64,000 bases of DNA from Terriglobales bacterium. GTDB taxonomy: Bacteria > Acidobacteriota > Terriglobia > Terriglobales > Acidobacteriaceae. The position numbers and the translations under genes were made by a program. The stretch covers positions 62,001 to 126,000 of the forward strand of contig DASRER010000021.1 of NCBI GenBank assembly GCA_035651995.1. The letters are read 5' to 3'. Shown here in pieces: positions 53,077 through 60,865 of this stretch. The notes below the pieces were generated by a model, which was given only the letters and a program-made list of their open reading frames with translations, had not been told where the DNA came from and ran no database searches. Numbering within the stretch: position 1 is the stretch's first letter; each line of letters begins with the position of its first letter.

Positions 53077-53745
53077 TTAGCCCCGCACATTCACCTTGCT
53101 GAAGCTGAGCACCACGCGTCCCGAAGTCGGCTTGCCGAACGCCGTCGCCGGGCGGAAAACGGTGAAGATGAGCGTGTTCTTCAGCTCCTGCATCACCTGG
53201 TCGCGGTCTTTCGATTCGCCCGAGATCACGCGGTAGTCCTGCACGCGTCCGTTGGGATCGACCACCGCTTCCACCAGCAGCGAACCGCCATTGGCGTTCA
53301 GCTCGAACGGCGACGACGCCAGCTCCGGCGGCGTGTAGATCATCGCCGGCACATCGTCGTCGCTCGCCTCCAGCGTCGAGGGCAGCGCGAAAAAGCCCAT
53401 CAGCAGCCCGAAGAAGACCACCGCGCTCACCATGCCCGCCGTGGCGGGCACCATGAACGAGTTCAGCGAATTCTCCAAACGGACCAGCAGGCTCGTCCAC
53501 TTCCAGTTGCGGGCGCGCGCCGCCTCGCGCGAAATCGCCAACCGGATCGTGGTTGCCAGCTCCGGCGGCGCCTGCCGCCGGCCCAGGCGCCCGACCAGCG
53601 CCAGCGTCTGCCGCTGCAATGCGTACTCGTAGGCGCAGGTCTCGCACCCGGAGAGATGTTGCGCCACCTGCTGCATCTCGACGCCGGTCACGGCGCCGTC
53701 CATGTAGCTCGACATCAGCGACCTGGTTTGTTTGCAGCTCATCAC
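53077..53745 (-). CDS. Anti-sigma factor with zinc-finger N terminus and TonB-C-like tail
   Basis: The 222-residue membrane protein has a ZAS-type zinc site: His30-x3-Cys34-x2-Cys37 with Cys4 as the fourth ligand. One membrane helix is at about 98-121. The periplasmic part (about 155-217) resembles the TonB C-terminal domain: VVDPNGRVQDYRVISGES, ELKNTLIFTVFRPATAFGKPTSGRVVLSFSKV. The sigma factor is the gene upstream, overlapping by ATGA. An extracytoplasmic domain of this kind might sense outer-membrane protein folding. Confidence 0.85.
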   Translation of the reverse strand: MMSCKQTRSLMSSYMDGAVTGVEMQQVAQHLSGCETCAYEYALQRQTLALVGRLGRRQAPPELATTIRLAISREAARARNWKWTSLLVRLENSLNSFMVPATAGMVSAVVFFGLLMGFFALPSTLEASDDDVPAMIYTPPELASSPFELNANGGSLLVEAVVDPNGRVQDYRVISGESKDRDQVMQELKNTLIFTVFRPATAFGKPTSGRVVLSFSKVNVRG

Positions 53746-54455
53746 ACCACCTCGGCCTCCGACAGGCCCTGGCCCGCCGCGCTCTCCGGCTCGTCGCGCG
53801 CCGGCCGCGGCGGCAGCTTGAGTCCCAGTTCGGGTCCGAATTGCTGGACGTACGGTTCCAGCCGCTTGCGCAGCTGTTCGCGTCCCCGCGTGATGCGCGA
53901 CTTCACCGTGCCCAGCGACGTTTCCATGACCTCGGCTATCTCCTCGTACGACAGCTCTTCAACGTCGCGCAGCACCAGCGTGGTGCGGAACGGCTCGGGG
54001 ACCTGCCGCAGTTCGTGCTCGATCCGCGCCCGCATTTCCTCGTGCAGCGCGTTGTCGAAGGGCGAAGTCGCGTCGTCGATCAGAGCTTCGCGCACCGCCA
54101 GCGGTTGCAAATTTTCCGCGGCGCCCTCGGGCGGCTCGATCGAGGTCTCGCGGCTCTTGTGCCGGAACCACCACCGGCGCCGGTTCGACGCCTCGTGCAG
54201 GGCGATGCGATAAATCCAGGTCTTGAGGCTGGAGCGGCCGTCGAAGTGCTTTATGCCGCGAAAAACTTTCAGGAAGACTTCCTGGGTGGTGTCGGCGGCG
54301 TCAGCCGGATCGTTCACCACGCGATAGACAAGGCTGTACACCGGCTGGTGGAATTGCCCCACCAGCCAGGCGTAGGCGTCTTCCGACCCCGCCTTGAGTT
54401 CGGCGACCAGCGAGGCCTCTTCCACCCGCATTGCCAGCGCATTCGCGATCTGCAC
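53742..54455 (-). CDS. ECF sigma factor (RpoE-like)
   Basis: The 237-residue protein has sigma region 2 (about 28-95, QPVYSLVYRVVNDPADAADTTQEVFLKVFRGI) and region 4 (about 147-200, RTTLVLRDVEELSYEEIAEVMETSLGTVKSRITRGREQL). The GTG start at 54455 has GGGAG eight bases upstream. It heads a long minus-strand run of envelope genes, so it could control them. The C-terminal tail (about 35 residues) is Pro/Ala-rich. Confidence 0.92.
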   Translation of the reverse strand: MQIANALAMRVEEASLVAELKAGSEDAYAWLVGQFHQPVYSLVYRVVNDPADAADTTQEVFLKVFRGIKHFDGRSSLKTWIYRIALHEASNRRRWWFRHKSRETSIEPPEGAAENLQPLAVREALIDDATSPFDNALHEEMRARIEHELRQVPEPFRTTLVLRDVEELSYEEIAEVMETSLGTVKSRITRGREQLRKRLEPYVQQFGPELGLKLPPRPARDEPESAAGQGLSEAEVV

Positions 54456-54681
54456 GATGGCTGCTCCCGCCTGAAAGGGAGTACTTGTCCCTACACTAGC
54501 AGGATCGTCCGACCCTCACAACCTTGCCCGGAGCCTTCCCTAACCCCAGGCCGGCGCACATCGCCAGGCACTCAACCGGTTGCTGTGGGAATAGACGCCG
54601 GGGGGCGAAGCTTTGTTCCCGGATTTCGCCCCAACGCCATCCCTCTGAATTGCCATGGGATAGACGCCTGCGCTCTGGTTG
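54456..54681. other. Left part of the gene-free stretch 54456-55476
   Basis: This region, between divergently oriented ECF sigma and AsmA 2, has no believable gene. It includes GGGGGCGAAGCTTTGTTCCC and ATTGCCATGGGATAGACGCC-type phrases that look like dispersed repeats. Confidence 0.5.
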
Positions 54682-54768
54682 GAACCCTGTCGCCCAGTAC
54701 TGCGCGAGTTTCTGAACGGTCGCGAGCTGCACGCCTTGGGTCGTATCTGTGACCGTTTCCCGCTCAGG
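54682..54768 (-). pseudogene. Remnant of an epoxide hydrolase N-terminal domain
   Basis: On the minus strand this reads PERETVTDTTQGVQLATVQKL then AQYWATGF. This matches the family pattern of bacterial EHN-type epoxide hydrolases (RWPE.E...DTTQGVQLAT.QKLA.YW.T.(Y/F)DWR). The match stops after about 29 residues and runs into unrelated repeat sequence. It is a truncated relic without start, nucleophile or catalytic domain. It abuts a copy of the composite repeat on its 5' side. Confidence 0.65.
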
Positions 54769-54773
54769 ATTTT

Positions 54774-54997
54774 CGGTGGAAGCGCCGGGCCCATTCGGTG
54801 AAACTCGAACGCGCCCGGATTCTCGGTGGAAGCACCGGGCTTCAGCCCAGTGAACGCAACCGCGTTTAATGGGGGCTTTAGCCCCGGCCCGGCCCTTCGG
54901 ACAAGCCAGCTCTCGATGCAAGATAAACGACTCGGTGGAAGCACCGGCCTTCAGCTCGGTGAACACAACCGCGTTTAATTGGGGGCTTTAGCCCCGG
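54774..54997. repeat. Three copies of the composite two-palindrome repeat
   Basis: Copy a, 54774-54822, has palindrome A only (GGTGGAAGCGCCGGGCCCAT). Copy b, 54823-54887, and copy c, 54932-54997, have A (GGTGGAAGCACCGGGCTTCA / ...GGCCTTCA), an A+T-rich link (CAACCGCGTTTAAT) and B (GGGGGCTTTAGCCCC). Copies b and c share most of the link, so the element is about 65 bp. Confidence 0.85.
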
Positions 54998-55135
54998 CAC
55001 GCCGGCGAAAAAACCTTGTCAAGCCCCTCCGCGCTCCATTTCCCGCGCAACCCTCTCCAAACGCTCACACTAAATCTCCGCGCCGCCTTCCCATTCTCCC
55101 CACCAAATCTGCTACGCTCGAAGCAAGGCCTGCTG

Positions 55136-55168
55136 CGTCCACGCGACGCCGCAGGCCTCGCTCTTTGA
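55136..55168. other. Strong GC hairpin in the spacer before AsmA 2
   Basis: AGGCCTGCTGCGTCCACGCGACGCCGCAGGCCT forms a stem of about 14 pairs with one mismatch. It is followed by CGCTCTTTGACAACCTG. This may be a small-RNA or leader structure, or a dispersed repeat. Confidence 0.5.
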
Positions 55169-55204
55169 CAACCTGATCGCCATCAGTCACGTCCCAGGGG
55201 CGTG

Positions 55205-55310
55205 GTCCGCGCTCATCCGGGCAAATCCGCGGTAGGCCTTAAGCCTTTGAGCTCAAGACTTTGCCTCTAACCCCTGCAAGCTCAAAGATCTGGCGGGGAT
55301 TTTCCCGTAA
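55205..55310. other. Second structured part of the spacer
   Basis: TCATCCGGGCAAATCCGCGG resembles a dispersed-repeat phrase. CTTTGAGCT at 55247-55255 faces AGCTCAAAG at 55280-55288, forming a 9-bp stem. No gene is seen. Confidence 0.45.
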
Positions 55311-55476
55311 CTGATTGAGCGCCAAAGACCGCCGCAAGGGGGTGGGGGAGGGGCCGCACGCAATGTGCCAAACGAATTCAGGCGTGAGCTCTCAGTGCAA
55401 CGCCGTCACCGGCCGCGGATTCCAACCTATTGACCCATTATCCTGTGCTGTTGGAAGGCCCGCCGAGGAGGCCGTC

Positions 55477-58368
55477 ATGCGCAAACTCGGAATTGCTCTT
55501 GCCGTTGTCGTCGTGCTCGTCATCGTGGCGGTGCTGGCGCTCCCGCGCATTCTGGACGTGAACTCGTACCGCGACAGCATTCAGAGCGAATTGAGAGCGC
55601 GCACCGGCAGATACGTCTCGCTCGGCGCCATGCGGCTGAAGCTGGTGCCGTTCGCCCTCTCGGTGGACAACGCCATCATTGGTGAAGACCCGCGCTTCCG
55701 CAGCAACGCGCCGTTCGCGCAGGCTTCCGAGCTGCTGGTTTCGCTGAAGCTCGTGCCGCTGCTCCAGAAGCGCGTCGAGATCTCCTCGCTGGAGTTGCGG
55801 AATCCAAGGATCGAGCTGGTCCGTGACGCGCAGGGCGTATGGAACTTCTCCTCGCTCGGGAAGCAGCCGGCGCCCTCGCAGCCGCGGCCCGCCGCGCGAG
55901 CAACGCCAACGCCGGCGCAACCGGCCGCGCCGCAACCGGAGTCGCAGCCGGCGCCGCGGCAATTCACGCTGGCACGCCTGCTGATTGATGACGGCCAGGT
56001 CGCCGTCACCGACGACCAGAAGCGCCAGCCCCGCGCGGTGTACGACCACATCGATCTGGACCTGCGCGACTACGCGCCGGGCAAGCCGGTGAAGATTGAC
56101 CTGGCGGCGCACCTGCCCGGCGGCGGCAAGCAGGAGCTGCGCCTCACCGGCGAAGGCGGTCCGGTGCAGGACGACCTGCTCGCCACCAACTTCGCCGGCC
56201 AGCTGAAGCTCGATGGCGTCTCGCTCGCCGGCCTGAAGAAATTCGTGAATTCGGCGGCGCTCGCCGACATGGAGTTCGTCGCCACCGGCTCCACCGATCT
56301 CAACAACCAGGCCGGCGTGCTCGCAGCCAGGGGCAACATCACGCTGCAAAATCTGCGCGTGCGCGGCGTGGACATCGGTTATCCGATTGCCGCCGACTTC
56401 GATATTTCAGACGACTTCAACCGTGACTTTCTCACGATCCATCGCGGCGCGCTGAAGCTGGGCTCCACGCCGCTCGATCTGAAGGGCACGGTGAACATGG
56501 GCCCGACGCCGGCGCAGCTCGACGTCAGGGCGCGCGCGAACAACGCGTCGATCGCCGACGCGGCCAAGCTCGCCGGAGCGTTCGGCGTGGCCTTCAATCC
56601 CGGCATGCAGGTGGACGGCAACGTGGACGCCGACCTCGCCGTCCGCGGCGCCTCGTCGTCGCCGCAGATGAACGGAACGGTTGCGGCGCGCGCGCTGGTC
56701 ATCAGCGGCAGGCAGTTGCCGCAGCCGGTGCACGTCACGCAGGTCAACCTGGCGCTCACGCCGAGCCAGGTCCGCTCGAACGAGTTCGTGGCCAGCACCG
56801 GCTCCACGTCGGTGCGGGTGGCCTTCACGCTGGACGACTACAGCACGCCGAGGTCCGCGATTGACGCGACGCTTCGCGCGCCGAATTCGCAGCTCGGCGA
56901 GCTGATCAGCATCGGCCAGGCCTGGGGCGTGCGCGCGCTCGACGGCATGGCTGGCGCCGGACCGGTCTCGCTCGACGTCCGCGTTGCGGGCCCGCTGAAG
57001 GACCCCGCGGCGCTGAACTACTCGGGCAGCGGCTCGCTGCAGAACGCCAGCCTCACGCTGCCCTCGTTCACCCGGCCGCTCCTGGTGCAGAACGCGAACC
57101 TGCGCTTTTCGCAGAACGCGATGAACCTGGAGAACGCCGCGTTTTCGCTCGGCTCGACGCACGCCACGGGACAGGTGTCCATTCGCGGCCTGGCGCCAAA
57201 CGCTACACCGCAGGCGCAGTTCGCGCTGAACGCCGACAAGTTCAGCGTCGCCGAGTGGCAGGGCCTGATGCGCAATCCCGCCGTGGAAAAGACCACGGCA
57301 GCGCTCCGCCTGGTTCCGCCCGCGTACGCCGACCCCAAGCCTGAGCCGCCGCTGTTGCAGCGGCTCACTGGCGGCGGAACGCTGAACGTGGGCACGGTCG
57401 TCTATGACCAGTTGCTGCTGACGAACCTGAAGGCGACTGCCGCGCTCGATCGCGGCGTGGTCCGGCTGGACCCGGTCACGGCGAACGTTGCCGGCGGCGT
57501 GGAGAGCGGAACGATCGTGATCGACGCGCGTCCCACGCCGGCTGCTTACGCGGTGAATGCGAAGCTGTCGAACGTGGATGCGAACCAGTTGCTTTCGTCG
57601 ATCTCCAACCTGAAGCAGGTGCTCTACGGCGTCCTCGCGGCGAACGCCGACACGCGCTTCATGGGCAGCACGAACGGCGGCTCCGCCGGCGTGGCGCGCA
57701 CCCTCAACGGCAGGCTGAGCCTCGACCTGATGAACGGAAAACTCGCTGGAATTGATCTGTTGAATCAGCTCGCCTTGATCGGGAAGTTCCTGAACGTGAC
57801 CAGGGCGAGCGGGCCGTTCACCAACATCGCCAGGCTGAGCGGCGACTTTGTGATCAACAACGGTGTGGCGCACACCGACAACCTGACGGCCGCGATTGAC
57901 GGCGGAACGCTCGGCGCGAAAGGCGACGTGGACCTGGCGAACAAGACTGTCCAGATGGCGGCGACCGCAGTGCTCTCGCCTGAGTTCGCGAAGCAGGCCG
58001 GTGGGAACAACATCGGCGGCTACTTGACCACGGCACTGGCCAACTCGAAGGGCGAACTGGTGATGCCGGTGCTGATCAGAGGCAACCTCGCGTCGCCCCA
58101 GGTCCTGCCCGACTACAACGCCATCGCGCAGATGAAGCTGAACAACATCATGCCCAGCGGCGCCAATCCTGCGTCGATCACCGGCATCCTCGGCGCGATC
58201 ACGGGCAAGCGCCAAACCGGCACGCTACCGCAGGCCGATCAGCAACAGCAGCAGCAGCCAGGCCAGACGCAGCAGCAGAAGCCGCCGAATCCGATGCAGA
58301 GCATTCTCGACGCGTTGGGCGGCAAGAAGCCCGGTCAGCAGCAACAACAGCAGACTCCACCGAAGTAG
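55477..58368 (+). CDS. AsmA-family protein 2
   Basis: The 963-residue protein has an N-terminal membrane anchor (about 4-23, IALAVVVVLVIVAVLALP), then an AsmA-type domain: DVNSYRDSIQSELRARTGRYVSLGAMRLKL. A Pro/Ala/Gln-rich linker at about 130-158 and a long beta-helical body follow. The AsmA C-terminal part (about 770-880) has MNGKLAGIDLLNQL and the TDNLTAAIDGGTL segment. The tail is Gln-rich. AGGAGG is five bases before the ATG at 55477. It stands alone, unlike AsmA 1. Confidence 0.88.
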   Translation: MRKLGIALAVVVVLVIVAVLALPRILDVNSYRDSIQSELRARTGRYVSLGAMRLKLVPFALSVDNAIIGEDPRFRSNAPFAQASELLVSLKLVPLLQKRVEISSLELRNPRIELVRDAQGVWNFSSLGKQPAPSQPRPAARATPTPAQPAAPQPESQPAPRQFTLARLLIDDGQVAVTDDQKRQPRAVYDHIDLDLRDYAPGKPVKIDLAAHLPGGGKQELRLTGEGGPVQDDLLATNFAGQLKLDGVSLAGLKKFVNSAALADMEFVATGSTDLNNQAGVLAARGNITLQNLRVRGVDIGYPIAADFDISDDFNRDFLTIHRGALKLGSTPLDLKGTVNMGPTPAQLDVRARANNASIADAAKLAGAFGVAFNPGMQVDGNVDADLAVRGASSSPQMNGTVAARALVISGRQLPQPVHVTQVNLALTPSQVRSNEFVASTGSTSVRVAFTLDDYSTPRSAIDATLRAPNSQLGELISIGQAWGVRALDGMAGAGPVSLDVRVAGPLKDPAALNYSGSGSLQNASLTLPSFTRPLLVQNANLRFSQNAMNLENAAFSLGSTHATGQVSIRGLAPNATPQAQFALNADKFSVAEWQGLMRNPAVEKTTAALRLVPPAYADPKPEPPLLQRLTGGGTLNVGTVVYDQLLLTNLKATAALDRGVVRLDPVTANVAGGVESGTIVIDARPTPAAYAVNAKLSNVDANQLLSSISNLKQVLYGVLAANADTRFMGSTNGGSAGVARTLNGRLSLDLMNGKLAGIDLLNQLALIGKFLNVTRASGPFTNIARLSGDFVINNGVAHTDNLTAAIDGGTLGAKGDVDLANKTVQMAATAVLSPEFAKQAGGNNIGGYLTTALANSKGELVMPVLIRGNLASPQVLPDYNAIAQMKLNNIMPSGANPASITGILGAITGKRQTGTLPQADQQQQQQPGQTQQQKPPNPMQSILDALGGKKPGQQQQQQTPPK

Positions 58369-58389
58369 TACGCACGGTGAGCAGCCGTG

Positions 58390-58424
58390 GCCCACGCAAG
58401 CCAAAGAGACTGGCGTGGGGCTGA
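58390..58424. repeat. Imperfect palindrome after AsmA 2
   Basis: GCCCACGCAAGCC and GGCGTGGGGC flank AAAGAGACT, a repeat-type hairpin about 20 bases past the stop. Confidence 0.45.
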
Positions 58425-58621
58425 TTTCGGCAGCGTGGTCAGAAGTTTCGCGCGTCGAGCCAGTTGTTTCGCAAGAATTCGAAGACCAGGTGTTGGCGCC
58501 GGACTTGGTCACCATGTTGACGATGGCGCCCCGAGTTGCGGCCGTGTTCGCCTTCCGTGTTGGTCAAAATGCCCATTTCCGCCATGGCACCGATGGGCGG
58601 CGGTCGCAAACCGAACCAGGT

Positions 58622-59323
58622 TTATTGGCCTTTGGGCGTGGTTGCTGGTTTCGCGCTGGTTGCGGGTTTTTTCTTCGTTGTTTTCTTTTCCGGCTCGGTG
58701 TCGTCCACCACGATCCTCTTCGGCGGCTGGGCGGCGGCTGCGGCCGCGGCCTGGAGGGCCCGCGACTGGGCGCGCAGGCGCGTGAGTTCGCTGTCGGCCG
58801 AGGAGGTCGACATCTCGAGCCGGTCGGCAAGCGAGCGCCGCGACTGATCGAGCGCGACCAGGTCGGCCGAGAGCGCCTGGAACTCGGTCCTGGGTGCGAA
58901 GGCGCCGGCCGATTCGGCAATCGTGGCCAGCACCTCGTAGACCACGTTCAGATTGCGATACAGCTTGAACGTGGCGGCGAGACTGCCGGGCGCACTGCGC
59001 GCCTGCACGATGAGCGACGGCAGCGCGGAGCTGAGGTTGCGCACGACCGAGTCGGCGTTGGCCTGCAGCTGCTGCCTGGTGGCGGCGTCGGCCTTCCACT
59101 TCTCGATGCGCACGCGGCCGAGATCGGCGACGGTGGTTTGCGCGGCCTGCTCGATGGGCGCGAACGCGGTGGCGTCGGCCGGCGGCGGCGCGGCGAGCTG
59201 AGGCGCCGGGCGCGATACGCTGGAAGCGTCTGACTGCGGCGGCGCGCCGGCCTGCGCCGGAGCTGCACTAACCAAGAGGACCGCGGCGAGAACTACCGCC
59301 AGAGCGCCGTACAGGTTTTTCAT
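58622..59323 (-). CDS. Secreted protein of unknown function
   Basis: The 233-residue product starts with a signal peptide (MKNLYGALAVVLAAVLLVSAAPAQA). The mature part is helical: ADLGRVRIEKWKADAATRQQLQANADSVVRNLSSALPSLI, FKLYRNLNVVYEVLATIAESAGAF and ADRLEMSTSSADSELTRLRAQSRAL. A Lys/Thr/Pro-rich tail (KKTTKKKPATS) follows. I do not recognise a family. It faces AsmA 2 (convergent, 253-base gap). Confidence 0.75.
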   Translation of the reverse strand: MKNLYGALAVVLAAVLLVSAAPAQAGAPPQSDASSVSRPAPQLAAPPPADATAFAPIEQAAQTTVADLGRVRIEKWKADAATRQQLQANADSVVRNLSSALPSLIVQARSAPGSLAATFKLYRNLNVVYEVLATIAESAGAFAPRTEFQALSADLVALDQSRRSLADRLEMSTSSADSELTRLRAQSRALQAAAAAAAQPPKRIVVDDTEPEKKTTKKKPATSAKPATTPKGQ

Positions 59324-59588
59324 GTCGCCACCTTAGATGTCGGAAGCCCCGTGCAGGTTGGTGACAGGAGCTGCCGGACACGCGCAACAGCTTACCAATT
59401 TAAGCACCGGCGTACTCTTTTGATGCGGTTCACGGGGGCAGGCGGCGGGCCTGCCAGGGAGGGCCGCTTCTAAGGCGCTCTGAACACGGCCTTAACAGGG
59501 CGTTTACACGCGATGGCCTCGGCAAGGGGTTGGCAGCGCGGTTGCGTACTCTGCGACCTGGGGCCGCTGTGCGGTCCTGTGAGTGATC

Positions 59589-60785
59589 ATGTCTCCCCTG
59601 GGCAAACTGGGCTCTGCTTTTCTCATCGTCGCCGTTCTCTTCTTCCCGGCATGCCGTGGCGCCATGGATTCAACCGGCAACCCGGCTCCGGGCAGCGGCG
59701 GTTCGCCAGCCGCCGCTGACCTGCCGCCGACGCAATCGCCGGTGAAACGGCTCATCGTCGTCAACATGCAGAACCGCTCGTTCGACAACCTGTTCGGGAC
59801 CTTTCCGGGCGCCGAGGGCATCCGGCCCGGTGTGCCGGGATTTTCCCAGCGCGACTCGGGCGGCAACATAGTGACGCCGTTCCTCATCACCACCGACGCC
59901 ACCACCGACCTGCCGCACGGTCGCAACTTCTACCTCGCCGCCTGGAACAACGGCGGCATGGACCGCTATGCGGCGGTTGAGGGCTCGCTCTCGATGGGCC
60001 ACTACGACAACACCACGGCCGGCGTGGGCACGCTTTGGAGCTACGCCTCGCAGTTTGCGCTCGCCGACCACTACTTCGCGTCAGTCATGAGCAACGAGCC
60101 GGCGAACATGCTGTACCTGGTGCGCGCCGACGACAACAACTTCCCGTTCAGCATTCAGCCGGCGTTTGGGCCGTGCAACAAGCCGGATCCGGCGGCGCAT
60201 CCGTTCACTAACCAGAACGTGGGCGACCAGCTCACGGCCAAGGGCATCACCTGGACCTGGTATCACGAGAACTACGGCGACTGCGGCAACTACGTCGCGG
60301 TCGAAAACCCGTTCCAGTTCTTCACCTCGACGCAGAACTCGGCGCACATCCAGGACCTCAGCGCGTTCAACACGGCGCTGGCGGCGAACAACCTCCCGGC
60401 CGTGGTCTTTGTGCAGCCGGCGCCGGCGCACGACATGCACCCGGGATCGGGGCCGGTGTCGCGCTCGGTGGAGTGGCTCGACGGCTTCATCAAGCAGGTG
60501 CAGGCCTCGCCGGCGTGGAATTCGGTGGCCATCGTCGTCCTGTGGGATGAGAGCGGCGGGTGGTGGGACCATGTTCCGCCTCCGCAAGTGGATTCGCAGG
60601 GTTATGGCGCGCGCGCGCCGATGATGGTGATTTCACCCTTCGCGAAGCGGAATTACATCTCGCACCTGACGATGGACCATACCTCGGTGCTGCGCTTCAT
60701 CAGCTGGAACTGGGGTCTGGCGCCGCTGAACGCGCGCGCCGGGCTCGACGCCAACATCAACCTGAGGGACATGTTGAACTTCTAG
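59589..60785 (+). CDS. Secreted phosphoesterase (phospholipase C/acid phosphatase superfamily)
   Basis: The 398-residue product has a lipoprotein-like signal (MSPLGKLGSAFLIVAVLFFPAC, Cys about 22), then VKRLIVVNMQNRSFDNLFGTFPG, the family active-site motif with the Asn-x-Ser/Thr nucleophile region and Asp. Later LWDESGGWWDHVPPP and DHTSVLRFI supply further metal-binding Asp/His. Members cleave phospholipids or phosphate monoesters outside the cytoplasm. ATG 59589 was chosen over GTG 59583. Confidence 0.88.
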   Translation: MSPLGKLGSAFLIVAVLFFPACRGAMDSTGNPAPGSGGSPAAADLPPTQSPVKRLIVVNMQNRSFDNLFGTFPGAEGIRPGVPGFSQRDSGGNIVTPFLITTDATTDLPHGRNFYLAAWNNGGMDRYAAVEGSLSMGHYDNTTAGVGTLWSYASQFALADHYFASVMSNEPANMLYLVRADDNNFPFSIQPAFGPCNKPDPAAHPFTNQNVGDQLTAKGITWTWYHENYGDCGNYVAVENPFQFFTSTQNSAHIQDLSAFNTALAANNLPAVVFVQPAPAHDMHPGSGPVSRSVEWLDGFIKQVQASPAWNSVAIVVLWDESGGWWDHVPPPQVDSQGYGARAPMMVISPFAKRNYISHLTMDHTSVLRFISWNWGLAPLNARAGLDANINLRDMLNF

Positions 60786-60822
60786 GCTCTTCTTCTCTCC
60801 CGCTCTCTCTTTCTGCCACCTT

Positions 60823-60850
60823 GGGCGCTCCGGCGGAGCGCCCGATTTTT
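60823..60850 (+). terminator. Terminator between phosphoesterase and antiporter
   Basis: GGGCGCTC-CGGC-GGAGCGCCC then GATTTTT. It lies 38 bases after the phosphoesterase stop and 16 bases before the facing antiporter stop. Confidence 0.8.
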
Positions 60851-60865
60851 GCGCGTGCAGGCGCG

